Below, one piece after another: positions 9,019-19,668 of a stretch of DNA of 64,000 bases. Within the stretch, counting starts at the first letter, position 1, and every line of letters starts with the position of its first letter. The DNA is taken from contig NZ_ASWO01000005.1 of assembly GCF_000407605.1 (NCBI RefSeq), positions 186,001 through 250,000 of the forward strand, in the 5' to 3' direction. Source of the stretch: Enterococcus sulfureus ATCC 49903. GTDB lineage: Bacteria > Bacillota > Bacilli > Lactobacillales > Enterococcaceae. The notes beneath the pieces are model-generated. The model did not search any database. It worked only from the letters and a program-made list of their open reading frames with translations, and was not told the origin of the DNA. The position numbers and the translations under genes were made by a program.

Positions 9019-9819
9019 ATGTTACGATTTTTTCCACAAAAAAAGAACTATTTAGAAGAAACTCGTGATCAAACATTTGATCAAACATTGCCGATACCAG
9101 AGCATGTAGCGATCATTATGGATGGGAATGGGCGTTGGGCACAAAACCGCCGTCTTCCACGTGTGGCAGGGCATAAAGAGGGGATGGAGACCGTAAAAAA
9201 AATTACGCGTCATGCTTCACATTTGGGTGTAAAAGTGTTGACACTTTATGCGTTTTCGACTGAGAATTGGAAGCGTCCGACAAATGAAGTCGATTTTTTA
9301 ATGCAATTACCAGTCGATTTTTTTGATAAGTTTGTACCCGAATTGATCAAAGAAAATGTAAAAGTACACGTGATGGGGTATCAAGAGTTTTTACCAAAAC
9401 ATACGTTAGAAGCCGTGGAACGTGCGATTGAACAAACGAAACACAATACAGGAATGGTCTTAAATTTCGCACTGAACTACGGAAGTCGTGCGGAGATCAT
9501 TACGGCCATGCAACAAGTCTATACAGAAGTTGCTACAACGCATCAAGATGCTAGCCAAATTGATGAAGAATTATTTGAAAAGCATTTAATGACGGGATTT
9601 CTACCAAAAGAATTACGTGATCCGTCTTTATTGATTCGAACAAGTGGTGAGGAGCGAATCAGCAACTTTTTATTATGGCAAATCGCGTATTCAGAATTAT
9701 TTTTTACAAAAGCCTATTGGCCAGATTTTGACGAACAATTGTTGGAAGAAGCCATTGCAGTATATCAACAACGCGATCGCAGATTTGGTGCGGTCAAGAT
9801 CAAGGAGGATAAGAAATGA
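9019..9819 (+). CDS. uppS: Undecaprenyl diphosphate synthase (isoprenyl transferase)
   Basis: Cis-prenyltransferase that makes the C55 lipid carrier precursor for peptidoglycan and teichoic acids. The 266-residue protein has the catalytic P-loop IIMDGNGRWAQNR (D35), the conserved FSTENWKR segment and the C-terminal RTSGEERISNFLLWQ..SE signature. I start at the ATG at 9019, eight bases after TGGGAG; the ATG at 9004 would overlap that site. The stop overlaps the cdsA start (ATGA), so the two lipid genes are coupled. Confidence 0.96.
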   Translation: MLRFFPQKKNYLEETRDQTFDQTLPIPEHVAIIMDGNGRWAQNRRLPRVAGHKEGMETVKKITRHASHLGVKVLTLYAFSTENWKRPTNEVDFLMQLPVDFFDKFVPELIKENVKVHVMGYQEFLPKHTLEAVERAIEQTKHNTGMVLNFALNYGSRAEIITAMQQVYTEVATTHQDASQIDEELFEKHLMTGFLPKELRDPSLLIRTSGEERISNFLLWQIAYSELFFTKAYWPDFDEQLLEEAIAVYQQRDRRFGAVKIKEDKK

Positions 9820-10622
9820 AGCAACGGGTCATTACCGCTGTTGTCGCGCTGATTATTTTCTTGCCCATCGTCTTTTTTAACTTTGGTGGTCAAGCAGTCA
9901 ATTTATTAGCAGCCGTACTAGCAGTAGTTGGGGTGTATGAGTTATTTAGAATGAATCAATTAAATATATTAAGCTTTGAAGGCGTGCTTTCTGCACTAGG
10001 AGCCGTGATTTTGGTATTACCAAAAGATCCCTATTTTTCATTCTTAGCAGATCAAACTTCAAAATTCAGTTTATTTTATGTTATCGTCATGATTTTATTA
10101 GGGATTTCAGTGATCTCAAAAAATACATATACGATCGATGAAGCGGCATTTCCGGTACTGGTCAGTTTATATGTCGGTGTTGGATTTGAAACATTTGCTG
10201 CAGCAAGAGCAAGTAGTTTAGTCGTATTGATGTTTGGCTTGCTAATCGTTTGGGCAACAGATATTGGCGCGTATATGTTTGGAAGAAAATACGGTACAAA
10301 AAAATTATGGCCGGAAATTTCACCAAATAAAACGATTGAAGGAGCACTTGGCGGTATTGCTAGTGCAGTCATCGTAGCATTCGTTTATCTGATTTTATTT
10401 TCAGCAACACGTTATTTCGGTCATGGATTTTTTGTGATGTTACTTTTGACGATCGTTTTATCTGTGATCGGTCAGTTTGGAGATTTAGTGGAGTCGGCCT
10501 TTAAACGTCATTATGGCGTAAAAGATTCGGGTAAGATTTTACCTGGACATGGTGGGATCTTAGATCGTTTTGATAGTATGTTATTTGTCTTTCCAATGAT
10601 GTATTTATTAGGCATTTTTTGA
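9816..10622 (+). CDS. cdsA: Phosphatidate cytidylyltransferase
   Basis: Integral membrane enzyme that makes CDP-diacylglycerol from phosphatidate and CTP, the branch point to phosphatidylglycerol and cardiolipin. The protein has 268 residues, about eight hydrophobic segments, the TDIGAYMFGRKYG loop, and the family signature ESAFKRHYGVKDSGKILPGHGG split over residues near 227-248 (S-x-F-K-R, K-D, P-G-H-G-G, D). It is translationally coupled to uppS and is followed by a near-perfect palindromic terminator. Confidence 0.96.
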   Translation: MKQRVITAVVALIIFLPIVFFNFGGQAVNLLAAVLAVVGVYELFRMNQLNILSFEGVLSALGAVILVLPKDPYFSFLADQTSKFSLFYVIVMILLGISVISKNTYTIDEAAFPVLVSLYVGVGFETFAAARASSLVVLMFGLLIVWATDIGAYMFGRKYGTKKLWPEISPNKTIEGALGGIASAVIVAFVYLILFSATRYFGHGFFVMLLLTIVLSVIGQFGDLVESAFKRHYGVKDSGKILPGHGGILDRFDSMLFVFPMMYLLGIF

Positions 10623-10655
10623 TAAATCTAGTGCATGCACTAGATTTATTTTTTT
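10622..10655 (+). terminator. Palindromic terminator after cdsA
   Basis: ATAAATCTAGTGCA is followed directly by its reverse complement, a 28-base perfect palindrome at 10622-10649, with a following T run. Confidence 0.85.
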
Positions 10656-10711
10656 ACGAACGTTAAATTATTGTTACAAAATAGACAAGTCGGTAAAGAA
10701 GAAATGAACTG

Positions 10712-10720
10712 TGCTAAAAT
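10712..10720 (+). promoter_or_regulatory. rseP promoter (extended -10)
   Basis: TGC then TAAAAT at 10715-10720, the same arrangement as before pyrH. No good -35. Confidence 0.5.
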
Positions 10721-10764
10721 AAAAGAAACTCTATAAAATAGAAGAACAAAAGTGAGGATAGTGC

Positions 10765-12030
10765 ATGAAAGCGTTATTAGTGTTTTTATTAATATTTTCT
10801 GTAGTCGTTGTCGTCCATGAATTTGGACATTTTTATTTTGCAAAACGCGCTGGGATCTTAGTCCGAGAATTTGCCATTGGAATGGGACCGAAAATCTATG
10901 CCCACCGCGGAAAAGATGGTACGCTTTATACCGTGAGGTTACTGCCTCTTGGTGGTTATGTACGAATGGCGGGTTTTGAAGAAGAAGACGAATTAAAACC
11001 CGGAATGGTCGTAGGCTTGGTGACAAATAAACAAGAAGTCGTGACCAAAATCAATACGAGTAAAAAAATCAATTTAACACAGGCGATTCCTATTGAAGTT
11101 ACGCACTACGATTTAGTAGATGCATTAACGATTACGGGGTTTGTCAACGGAAACGAACAAGATGAGCGAACATTTTCCGTAGAAAAAACGGCGACCATTA
11201 TCGAAGAAGATGGAACAGAATTACGCATTGCACCACGTGAGGTTCAGTTCCAGTCGGCAAAATTATGGCAACGTATGTTGACAAACTTTGCTGGTCCCAT
11301 GAATAACTTTATCTTATCTTTTGTTATTTTTACAGTATTGGCTTTTGCTCAAGGTGGCGTCCAAGATTTGAATTCTACTGTAATTAGTGGCGTAGGCGAA
11401 GATACACCAGCTCAAGCTGCTGGTTTGAAAGCCGGAGATAAGATTACAAAAATCAATGAGAAATCCGTGACAAATTGGTCGGAATTGACACAAGCAGTTC
11501 AATCTGCCAAAGATCAAGATCTTACGATCGATTATCAACAAGGTGATGAGTCGAAAACAACAACGATCACACCTAAAAAAGTAGAACAAAACGGTCAAAC
11601 TGCGTATCAAATCGGCGTATCTGCTCCAATCAATACTAGCTTTTCAGCCAAAGTTATTGGTGGTGTGACGATGAGTATCGACAGTTTTACGCGCATCGTG
11701 AAAGCACTAGGCTCATTGATTCAAAGCTTTAGTTTAGATAAATTGGGTGGACCAGTAGCGATTTTTGAGATCTCATCACAAGCAGCTTCACAAGGGTGGA
11801 TTACAGTACTTAGTGTGATGGGAATGATCTCAATGAATCTGGGGATTTTTAATTTATTGCCGATTCCAGCATTAGATGGCGGGAAATTAGTGTTAAATAT
11901 TATTGAAGGTGTTAGAGGAAAACCGTTGAGTCAAGAAAAAGAAGGGATTATCACATTAGTTGGGTTTGGTTTAATGATGGTCTTGATGGTACTTGTGACT
12001 TGGAATGACATTCAACGATTTTTCTTTTAA
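10765..12030 (+). CDS. rseP: RIP metalloprotease RseP/Eep
   Basis: Site-2-type intramembrane zinc protease. In E. faecalis the ortholog Eep trims pheromone precursors and cleaves the anti-sigma factor RsiV. The protein is 421 residues with the zinc motif HEFGH at 18-22 in the first membrane helix, a PDZ domain around 200-285 (APAQ-like TPAQAAGLKAGDKI), and the second active-site motif NLLPIPALDGGKL in a late membrane helix, followed by two more hydrophobic segments. Position between cdsA and proS is the enterococcal order. No terminator separates it from proS, so they may share transcripts. Confidence 0.95.
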   Translation: MKALLVFLLIFSVVVVVHEFGHFYFAKRAGILVREFAIGMGPKIYAHRGKDGTLYTVRLLPLGGYVRMAGFEEEDELKPGMVVGLVTNKQEVVTKINTSKKINLTQAIPIEVTHYDLVDALTITGFVNGNEQDERTFSVEKTATIIEEDGTELRIAPREVQFQSAKLWQRMLTNFAGPMNNFILSFVIFTVLAFAQGGVQDLNSTVISGVGEDTPAQAAGLKAGDKITKINEKSVTNWSELTQAVQSAKDQDLTIDYQQGDESKTTTITPKKVEQNGQTAYQIGVSAPINTSFSAKVIGGVTMSIDSFTRIVKALGSLIQSFSLDKLGGPVAIFEISSQAASQGWITVLSVMGMISMNLGIFNLLPIPALDGGKLVLNIIEGVRGKPLSQEKEGIITLVGFGLMMVLMVLVTWNDIQRFFF

Positions 12031-12054
12031 AAATGGGGAAATAAAGGAGTAATA

Positions 12055-13728
12055 ATGAAGCAGTCAAAACTTTTGATTCCAACACGGCAAGTAGCTGACG
12101 AGGAAATTGATACCGTCAGTGAACGTCTCTTGAGTCAAGCGGGGTATGTGACAAAATTAGCTAGAGGGATCTATGCATATCTTCCGTTAGCGGAACGAGT
12201 GATTCAAAAAATCAGTCGAGTGATTCAATCTGAATTAAGTACACAAGATAGTATAAAAATGCGGATGCCTAATTTATTGCCACATGAGTATTCTTTAGAA
12301 GAATGTGAAACGCAAGTTGCTGAAAAGCTCTTTTCGGTGAATGATGCAGCGGGTGAAACGTATATGTTAGCACCCGCGCACGAACGTTCCTTCATGGATT
12401 TGATCATGAAGGAAGTTCGTTCGTATAAAGAACTTCCATTGTCGCTATTTCAAACCCAAATGAAATATCGTGATGAAACCCATAAACAAAGAGGATTGAT
12501 CGATAGTCGGGAATTTTTGATGACAGATGTGTATTCATTTCATGCAGATCAGGAAAGTCTAGATCAATTTTATCGCCAAATGGAAGAAAGTATCGACCGC
12601 ATTCTAACTACTTGTGGATTAACCTTTAAAGTAGTCAATGGGGCTAGTAAGCGTGTCGGAGCGAAAGCGATGCGAGAATTTATTGTACCTACAGCTATCG
12701 GTCAAAAAGAATTTTGCTATGCTAGTGAAGGTGAGTATGCCGCGACATTAGCTGTTGCAGTGAGCGAATCGGATACAAAAAAATCGCACGCGACATATCA
12801 ACCTTTAGAAGAAATCGCAGAATTTGATATCCACACGACGCCGCTCAACCAAACGATTAAACCATTATTTTATCGTGTTAAAGAAGACTTGGTTGTCTTA
12901 TTGTTACGTGCGGATCATCAAGTAAACGAAGAAAAGGTAAAACGTTTCTTTCAAGTTCCTTCGATTACTCCAGCCGATCAAGAAACGATTACGTCTTTCT
13001 TTGGCGACATACAGACCGACGATTTTTTTACCACGCTTAATCAACTGCCTATCTATGCTGACCAAGGATTATCTGAATTGGTCAATGCGCAATTTAATAG
13101 TCACATGCTTGCTCGTGCTTATCGTAATGTAAATTTCAATCGTGATCTACAGATTACTCAATTTTTAGATATTCAGTTGGTCAAAGAAGGTGATTTAGCA
13201 TTAAATGGGCAAGGAACTTTGATTTTTGATCGTGGAATCTCGGTTGCTCAGATGACGAAGCTAGCTCCTGATTATGCCCGGCAAGTGGGCGCCATTTTTT
13301 TAGACGATCAAGAACAGCTTCAAACACTAAATATGGGGTATTATGGTATTGGTGTGACGCGAATATTTGCTTTGATTGTGGAACTGTACGCGATGGAAGA
13401 TAAAATGTGTTGGCCACAAGCAATCGCTCCTTTTGATGTACACATCTTGCCTTTAGACATTACGGATCCTTTTCAAGTAGAACTAGCGACCCAAGTAGCA
13501 CTCGAGCTCGATCAAGCAGGATATGATCTATTGATCGATGACCGAGAAACCAGTGCAGCAGATAAAGAACATGATGCAGCATTGATTGGGTGTCCGATTC
13601 AATGTACGATTGGTAAAAAAGCAGTTGAAGGAATCGTAGAACTGGAAATCAAAGCAAAACAAGCCGTCCTTGAAGTGCGAAAAGAAGAGTTATTAACGAC
13701 ACTTTCGATTTTATTACAATCAGAATAA
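12055..13728 (+). CDS. proS: Prolyl-tRNA synthetase-like protein with eroded active site
   Basis: Sits exactly where enterococci carry proS (rseP-proS-polC), and the overall ProRS plan is kept: N-terminal class II core, a middle editing-like insertion and the anticodon-binding domain ([10 protein letters not shown] onward), 557 residues. Several normally invariant motifs are changed. The proline/ATP motif GPTHEE is APAHER (106-111). The motif 2 loop after RDE (139-141) reads [12 protein letters not shown] instead of RPRxGLxRGREF. GIExGHIFxLGT is [12 protein letters not shown] (394-405). The active-site Cys of GCYGIG is Tyr429. The WxxSGR motif is missing. The insertion lacks the usual GSxGP and GAN segments. 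The frame is intact, so it is not a simple pseudogene. It may be a fast-evolving ProRS or a paralog with a new role; aminoacylation is doubtful. Motif comparison is from memory of E. coli and E. faecalis ProRS. Confidence 0.75.
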   Translation: MKQSKLLIPTRQVADEEIDTVSERLLSQAGYVTKLARGIYAYLPLAERVIQKISRVIQSELSTQDSIKMRMPNLLPHEYSLEECETQVAEKLFSVNDAAGETYMLAPAHERSFMDLIMKEVRSYKELPLSLFQTQMKYRDETHKQRGLIDSREFLMTDVYSFHADQESLDQFYRQMEESIDRILTTCGLTFKVVNGASKRVGAKAMREFIVPTAIGQKEFCYASEGEYAATLAVAVSESDTKKSHATYQPLEEIAEFDIHTTPLNQTIKPLFYRVKEDLVVLLLRADHQVNEEKVKRFFQVPSITPADQETITSFFGDIQTDDFFTTLNQLPIYADQGLSELVNAQFNSHMLARAYRNVNFNRDLQITQFLDIQLVKEGDLALNGQGTLIFDRGISVAQMTKLAPDYARQVGAIFLDDQEQLQTLNMGYYGIGVTRIFALIVELYAMEDKMCWPQAIAPFDVHILPLDITDPFQVELATQVALELDQAGYDLLIDDRETSAADKEHDAALIGCPIQCTIGKKAVEGIVELEIKAKQAVLEVRKEELLTTLSILLQSE

Positions 13729-13730
13729 GA

Positions 13731-13764
13731 AACTAGAAAGTGCTCGTCTCTTTCTAGTTTTTTT
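13731..13764 (+). terminator. Terminator after proS
   Basis: AACTAGAAAG (13731-13740) pairs with CTTTCTAGTT (13750-13759), followed by a T run. Confidence 0.85.
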
Positions 13765-13773
13765 GTCGAAACG

Positions 13774-13782
13774 TGCTATACT
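13774..13782 (+). promoter_or_regulatory. polC promoter (extended -10)
   Basis: TGC then TATACT at 13777-13782. No clear -35. Confidence 0.55.
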
Positions 13783-13828
13783 GAAAGAACGTGGAATTTT
13801 TAAAAAAAGAATCAAGGAGGGAATTTCT

Positions 13829-16800
13829 TTGGCGGAAACACGAGAAAAATTTGAATTATTATTGGAGCAAATCCAACTGCCGCTTGCTGATCAGCAGCAT
13901 CCCTTAATGCAACGTGCACAAATCAAAGAAGTCTACGTCCATACGCAATCTAAGCACTGGACGTTTCATTTTTTATTTAAGGATATCTTGCCAATCGAGC
14001 TATATCAACGATTTATTCAACATTTGACCTTAGCTTTTCATGAGATCGCTACGGTCAGTGCGAAAATCGAATGCGAAACACCGACTGTAACAAAAGAATT
14101 AGTTGAAGGATACTGGTCTGTTGCCTTGGCGCAAAAAAACTGTGAAACACCTTTTTTACAGCGTGTACTCCATCAACAACCCATCACATTTGAAAATAAA
14201 GAATTAACCGTCTTTGTTAGCAACGAATCTGTGATTTCGATGTTGAGTCAGCAATATTTTCCGTTGCTACAAGAAAACTATCAACAATTTGGGTTTCCAC
14301 GCTTAAAATTAGTCGCAAAAGTCGATAGCAAGCAAGCGACTGAAGAATTACGTGCACATCAAGAACGTATGCAAGCCCAACAAGAAGAAGCGATGCGTCA
14401 AGCTGCTCAATCACTTGCAGCTCATGAGCAAAAGAAAAAAGAAGAACCCAAAAAAGTTCATTCTGGTCCAATCGTTCTAGGTCGCAATATTCCAAAAGAC
14501 GAAGCGATCATGCCGATGGGAAATATTTTAGAAGAAGAGCGCCGAATTACGATCGAAGGGTATGTTTTTGATACCGAGGTTCGCGAACTACGCTCAAAAC
14601 GCAAGATACTGATTCTTAAAATGACCGATTATACGTCATCTTTTATTGTAAAAAAATTCTCAAATAATGAGAGTGATGAGCAATTATTTGATGCAATCAA
14701 AAAAGGTAGCTGGTTACGTGTGCGTGGAAGTATCCAAGAAGATACGTTTATGCGTGATCTTGTAATGAATGCGCAAGATATTTGTGAAGTCAAACATGAA
14801 GCGCGTAAAGATTATGCACCAGAAAATGAAAAGCGTGTAGAACTACATGTCCATTCAAATATGAGTCAAATGGATGCAACCAATTCAATTAAAGATTATG
14901 TCAATCAAGCAGCAAAATGGGGACATAAAGCGATAGCGATTACGGATCATGGTGGAGCACAATCCTTTCCTGATGCCCATCATGCGGCAAAAAGTGCTGG
15001 AATCAAAATGGTGTATGGTGTCGAAGCCAATATTGTAGATGATGGTGTCCAAGTTGCGTATAATCCCAAACCGGTTGAGCTGACGAATGCGACATATATC
15101 GTATTTGACGTGGAGACTACCGGGCTTTCTGCAGTGTACAACACGATTATTGAACTTGCAGCAGTCAAGATGAATAAAGGAAATATCGAAGCCTCTTTTG
15201 ATGAATTTATCGATCCAGGCCATCCATTATCTAAAACAACAGTGGATCTAACTGGAATTACCGATGAGATGGTCAGAGGATCAAAAAGTGAAGAAGAAGT
15301 CTTACGTTTATTCCGTGAATTTTCAGAAGGCGCGATTTTAGTTGCCCATAATGCCTCATTTGATATGGGATTTTTAAATACAAGTTACAAAAAATATGGG
15401 ATTCCAGAAGCAGACAATCCAGTAATCGATACATTAGAATTAGCTCGTTATCTCTATCCACAATTTAAGCGTTTTGGATTAGGCGTCTTGACGAAAAAAT
15501 TTGGCGTGAGTTTAGAACAACATCACCGAGCGATCTATGATGCAGAAGCGACAGCACATCTTGCGTGGATGTTTATCAAAGAAGCGATCGAAAAACATGA
15601 AATGCATGTACATGAAGAATTAAATCGACATGTCGGAGGAGAGAATAGTTATAAATTGGCTCGCCCATTCCATGCCACGATTTTGGTCGAAACGCAAGCT
15701 GGACTAAAGAATCTGTTCAAATTGATCTCAATGTCTAATATCGATTACTTCCATGATAAAGTGCCGCGTATCCCACGATCTGAATTGTCTAAATTACGTG
15801 AAGGATTATTTGTAGGTTCAGGGTGCGATAAAGGAGAAGTCTTTGTTGCGATGATGCAAAAAGGGGTCGAAGCGGCAGAAAAATTAGCTGAATTTTATGA
15901 TTATATCGAAATTATGCCAAAACCGGTTTATGCGCATTTGATCGAACAAGAACTGGTTAAAAGTGAAAAAGATCTAGAAGACATTATCCAAAATTTAGTG
16001 ACGATCGGTCAAAAGTTAAATAAACCGGTCATTGCGACTGGAAATGTGCATTACCTCAATGAAGAAGACGCGATCTATCGTAAAATTCTGATTAATTCAA
16101 TGGGGGGAGCGAACCCATTAAATCGCCATAGTTTGCCTAAAGTCCATTTTCGTACCACGGATGAAATGCTTACCGAATTTCAATTTCTAGGAAACGAACT
16201 AGCAAAAGAAGTCGTCGTAGAGGCACCGAATGCATTAGTCGAACGTTGCGAAGATGTCGTGCCCGTAAAAAATGAACTGTATACTCCAAAAATTCCAGGT
16301 TCTGAAGAAGAGATCACGGAATTGAGTTATACAAAAGCAAAAGAATTATATGGGGATCCTTTACCTGATGTCGTGCAAAAACGATTAGAAAAAGAACTAA
16401 ATTCAATTATCGGAAACGGATTTTCAGTGATTTACTTGATCTCGCAAAAACTTGTGCATAAAAGTAACGAAGATGGCTATTTGGTAGGGTCGCGGGGGTC
16501 TGTTGGGTCAAGTTTTGTTGCGACCATGACTGGGATCACCGAGGTCAATCCATTGGCTCCTCATTACTATTGTCCAGATTGTCAGTACTCTGAGTTCTAT
16601 GAAGATGGTACATTTGGTTCTGGATTTGATATGCCAGAAAAAGATTGTCCAACATGTGGAAGTCATCTAAAAAAAGATGGACATGATATTCCATTTGAAA
16701 CTTTCTTAGGATTTCATGGCGATAAAGTACCCGATATCGATTTGAATTTCTCAGGGGAATATCAGCCAGAAGCACATAACTATACGAAGGTATTATTTGG

Positions 16801-18160
16801 GGAAGAATATGTCTATCGTGCAGGAACGATTGGAACGGTCGCTGATAAAACGGCATATGGATTTGTGAAAGGTTATGAGCGTGATCATAATTTACATTAT
16901 CGTGGAGCAGAGATCGATCGTCTAGCTAAAGGGGCGACGGGAGTGAAACGAACGACTGGACAGCATCCGGGAGGAATTATCGTTATTCCAGATTACATGG
17001 ATGTCTATGACTTCACTCCAATTCAGTATCCAGCAGACGATGTCAATTCGGAATGGAAAACGACTCATTTTGATTTCCATTCGATCCATGATAATATTTT
17101 AAAACTCGATATTTTAGGACATGATGATCCAACCGTGATTCGAATGCTACAAGATCTATCTGGTATTGATCCTAAAACGATCCCAACAGATGATCCAGAA
17201 GTGATGCGTATTTTTGAAGGGACCGATGTGCTAGGAGTAACCTCAGAACAAATCTATTCAAAAACAGGGACATTAGGGATCCCAGAATTTGGGACTCGTT
17301 TCGTTCGAGGCATGTTAGAACAAACGCATCCTTCGACATTTGCTGAATTACTGCAAATCTCAGGGTTGTCTCATGGAACTGATGTGTGGCTTGGAAATGC
17401 TGAAGAATTGATTCGTCGCGGTGAATCGACATTAGCCAATGTAATTGGGTGTCGTGATGATATTATGGTGTATTTGATCCATGCAGGACTTGATGATGGA
17501 TTAGCCTTTAAAATTATGGAAAGTGTGCGTAAAGGAAAAGGGATTCCAGATGACTGGCAAGAAGAAATGCGCAAACAAGATGTGCCAGAATGGTATATCG
17601 AATCGTGCTTAAAAATCAAATACATGTTCCCGAAAGCCCATGCGGCAGCGTATGTATTAATGGCGTTACGAGTAGCCTATTTTAAAGTCTATTTCCCAAT
17701 CTTATATTATTGTGCCTATTTTTCTGTTCGTGCTGACGATTTTGATTTGGTTGCGATGAGTAAAGGGAAAGATGCTGTCAAAGAACGGATGAAAGAAATC
17801 ACGGATAAAGGAATGGACGCATCGACCAAAGAAAAGAATTTACTGACCGTTCTAGAGCTATGTAATGAAATGCTCGAACGGGGATTTGAATTTGGGATGA
17901 TCGATTTATATAAATCTGATGCTGAAAATTTTGTGATTGACGGCAATCGTCTATTGGCACCATTTCGAGCTGTTCCAAGTTTAGGTTTAAGTGTGGCGAA
18001 ACAAATCGTAGAAGCACGAAAAGACGGCCCATTTTTATCGAAAGAAGATTTGGCCAATCGTGGGAAAGTCTCAAAAACATTGATTGAGTATATGACAGAC
18101 AATGGGGTATTGAAAGATTTACCTGATGAGAATCAGTTGAGCTTGTTTGATATGTTTTAA
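13829..18160 (+). CDS. polC: DNA polymerase III alpha subunit, PolC type
   Basis: The main replicative polymerase of low-GC Gram-positives, with built-in proofreading. I start at the TTG at 13829, eight bases after AGGAGG; this gives 1443 residues, close to other enterococcal PolC. The longer frame to 13763 would run through the terminator and promoter. Domains in order: N-terminal tau-binding region; OB fold; PHP domain ([12 protein letters not shown] near 337) split by the DEDDh exonuclease (FDVETTGL near 427, [14 protein letters not shown]); the polymerase core with a zinc-binding knuckle (CPDC...CPTC, about 915-945) and [10 protein letters not shown] near 967; C-terminal helix-hairpin-helix. 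It is monocistronic, ended by a bidirectional terminator. Confidence 0.98.
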   Translation: MAETREKFELLLEQIQLPLADQQHPLMQRAQIKEVYVHTQSKHWTFHFLFKDILPIELYQRFIQHLTLAFHEIATVSAKIECETPTVTKELVEGYWSVALAQKNCETPFLQRVLHQQPITFENKELTVFVSNESVISMLSQQYFPLLQENYQQFGFPRLKLVAKVDSKQATEELRAHQERMQAQQEEAMRQAAQSLAAHEQKKKEEPKKVHSGPIVLGRNIPKDEAIMPMGNILEEERRITIEGYVFDTEVRELRSKRKILILKMTDYTSSFIVKKFSNNESDEQLFDAIKKGSWLRVRGSIQEDTFMRDLVMNAQDICEVKHEARKDYAPENEKRVELHVHSNMSQMDATNSIKDYVNQAAKWGHKAIAITDHGGAQSFPDAHHAAKSAGIKMVYGVEANIVDDGVQVAYNPKPVELTNATYIVFDVETTGLSAVYNTIIELAAVKMNKGNIEASFDEFIDPGHPLSKTTVDLTGITDEMVRGSKSEEEVLRLFREFSEGAILVAHNASFDMGFLNTSYKKYGIPEADNPVIDTLELARYLYPQFKRFGLGVLTKKFGVSLEQHHRAIYDAEATAHLAWMFIKEAIEKHEMHVHEELNRHVGGENSYKLARPFHATILVETQAGLKNLFKLISMSNIDYFHDKVPRIPRSELSKLREGLFVGSGCDKGEVFVAMMQKGVEAAEKLAEFYDYIEIMPKPVYAHLIEQELVKSEKDLEDIIQNLVTIGQKLNKPVIATGNVHYLNEEDAIYRKILINSMGGANPLNRHSLPKVHFRTTDEMLTEFQFLGNELAKEVVVEAPNALVERCEDVVPVKNELYTPKIPGSEEEITELSYTKAKELYGDPLPDVVQKRLEKELNSIIGNGFSVIYLISQKLVHKSNEDGYLVGSRGSVGSSFVATMTGITEVNPLAPHYYCPDCQYSEFYEDGTFGSGFDMPEKDCPTCGSHLKKDGHDIPFETFLGFHGDKVPDIDLNFSGEYQPEAHNYTKVLFGEEYVYRAGTIGTVADKTAYGFVKGYERDHNLHYRGAEIDRLAKGATGVKRTTGQHPGGIIVIPDYMDVYDFTPIQYPADDVNSEWKTTHFDFHSIHDNILKLDILGHDDPTVIRMLQDLSGIDPKTIPTDDPEVMRIFEGTDVLGVTSEQIYSKTGTLGIPEFGTRFVRGMLEQTHPSTFAELLQISGLSHGTDVWLGNAEELIRRGESTLANVIGCRDDIMVYLIHAGLDDGLAFKIMESVRKGKGIPDDWQEEMRKQDVPEWYIESCLKIKYMFPKAHAAAYVLMALRVAYFKVYFPILYYCAYFSVRADDFDLVAMSKGKDAVKERMKEITDKGMDASTKEKNLLTVLELCNEMLERGFEFGMIDLYKSDAENFVIDGNRLLAPFRAVPSLGLSVAKQIVEARKDGPFLSKEDLANRGKVSKTLIEYMTDNGVLKDLPDENQLSLFDMF

Positions 18161-18166
18161 AAAAAA

Positions 18167-18197
18167 GACTATGACAAATCTGTCATAGCCTTTTTTT
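18167..18197. terminator. Bidirectional terminator between polC and rlmCD
   Basis: GACTATGACA (18167-18176) pairs with TGTCATAGCC (18181-18190); A-rich left and T-rich right flanks serve both converging genes. Confidence 0.85.
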
Positions 18198-19566
18198 ATT
18201 TGCGTGTGAGTTTTACCACAACTTCACAACGAGCAGTTTGTGGAAACATATCAACAGATTGTAGATACTCGATTGTAAATTTTTTCGCTAAGGTTTTTAG
18301 ATCACGTGCTAAAGTGGATACATTGCAAGAGACGTATACCATTTGTTCAGGTGGATAAGCTGTCAAAGTATCGAGTAACGTTTGATCCAATCCGGTACGA
18401 GGAGGATCGACAATCAAGCGATCGATTTTTATTCCCTGATTGACCCATGTCGGAATCCATTCTTCAGCTGTTCCAACTTCATAAACCGTATTTTTGGCAT
18501 GCATCCGACGTGCATTTTGTTTTGCGTCGTCAATGGCTTGTGGGACAATATCCATACCTAAGACTTTTTTGACTTTAGCGGCAATATTTAACCCGATCGT
18601 ACCTACGCCACAGTAAGCATCCACTACCGTATGCGTTTCATCTAAATCGAGTGCATCGATCGCTTCTTGGTATAATCGACTCGTTTGTAGTGGATTTAAC
18701 TGGAAGAATGCACGTGCGGATAAATCAAACGTGACGTCATTAATGGTTTCTTCAATGGTTTCTTTTCCCCATAGATGAATGGTCTCGTCACCCATGACAA
18801 TCGATGTTTTTTTATTTTGAACGTTTTGCATGATCGAGACTACCTCAGGAAAAGTATGCGTCAATTCTTCAATCATCGCTTGTTTTTTCGGTAATTTTTT
18901 TGAATTGGTGATAAAGACAAGTTGTAATTCGTCTGTTGCGACGCCGACACGAACCATTAATGTTCGAACGATCCCGCTATTTTGCTGTTCATCATAAATG
19001 GGGACTTGATATTTCGTAAGCAAGTCAACAACAAAATTGATCACCTCTTGTGTCCGTTCTTCTTGCACTAAACAATCGTCGATGGCAACGAGGTCATGAC
19101 TATTGGCTTTATAAAGACCTGCTTTGACTTCATCTTGTTCTTTACGCAACTGGAATTGTGCTTTATTACGGTAATGCCAAGGATCATCCATGCCGATCGT
19201 TGGACGAAGATCGTAGTCTTTATAATGATCAGGCTTAAATTTCGTTAAGGCTTGTTTTAATAGATCACGTTTAAAGTCTAGTTGTTTTTGATACACAAGA
19301 TGTTGCAATTGGCAACCGCCGCATTCATCATAAACCAAACAAGGAGGCGTGATGCGGTCTTTGCTTTTTTTGATAATCTTTTTTAAGCTAGCTTCAGCAT
19401 AGCGTGGAGTGGCATTGGTGATTGTCGCGGTGATTTCTTCACCAGGCAAGGCGCGCGGTACAAAGACGATCAACTTTTTAAAATAGCCGATTCCTTCACC
19501 GTTGATCCCTAGGCGTTTGATTTTAAGCGGGATCGTTTGTCCCGTCGATACGATTAATTCAGTCAT
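18196..19566 (-). CDS. rlmCD: 23S rRNA (uracil-C5) methyltransferase, RlmCD/RumA type
   Basis: SAM-dependent 5-methyluridine methyltransferase for 23S rRNA (U747/U1939 in the Gram-positive RlmCD). The 456-residue protein has an N-terminal TRAM domain (LGINGEGIGYFKKLIVFVPRALPGEE), an iron-sulfur cluster motif C-x5-C-x2-C (CLVYDECGGC) with a fourth Cys in DDCLVQEE, a SAM-binding fold (VVDAYCGVGTIGL), the catalytic PPRTGLD and the nucleophile region VYVSCNVSTLARDL. All key residues are present. It is transcribed away from recX, from overlapping divergent promoters. Confidence 0.93.
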   Translation of the reverse strand: MTELIVSTGQTIPLKIKRLGINGEGIGYFKKLIVFVPRALPGEEITATITNATPRYAEASLKKIIKKSKDRITPPCLVYDECGGCQLQHLVYQKQLDFKRDLLKQALTKFKPDHYKDYDLRPTIGMDDPWHYRNKAQFQLRKEQDEVKAGLYKANSHDLVAIDDCLVQEERTQEVINFVVDLLTKYQVPIYDEQQNSGIVRTLMVRVGVATDELQLVFITNSKKLPKKQAMIEELTHTFPEVVSIMQNVQNKKTSIVMGDETIHLWGKETIEETINDVTFDLSARAFFQLNPLQTSRLYQEAIDALDLDETHTVVDAYCGVGTIGLNIAAKVKKVLGMDIVPQAIDDAKQNARRMHAKNTVYEVGTAEEWIPTWVNQGIKIDRLIVDPPRTGLDQTLLDTLTAYPPEQMVYVSCNVSTLARDLKTLAKKFTIEYLQSVDMFPQTARCEVVVKLTRK

Positions 19567-19595
19567 AAAAGCTCCTTTAAAAGTAAATTCGCTTC

Positions 19596-19639
19596 ATTGT
19601 ACCACAGAAAAGCCGATAGTAAAAAAAGTGTGGTACACT
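19596..19639. promoter_or_regulatory. Divergent promoters for rlmCD (-) and recX (+)
   Basis: Minus strand: TGG then TACAAT (complement of 19596-19601). Plus strand: TGG then TACACT at 19634-19639. Both are extended -10 elements. Confidence 0.5.
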
Positions 19640-19668
19640 AGTCAAAGAATCATTCAGGAGGAAACAAA

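Noticed and set aside
13763-13828. Extension of PolC upstream of 13829
   Set aside because: It would begin in the proS terminator T run and span the polC promoter; TTG at 13829 has a perfect AGGAGG.
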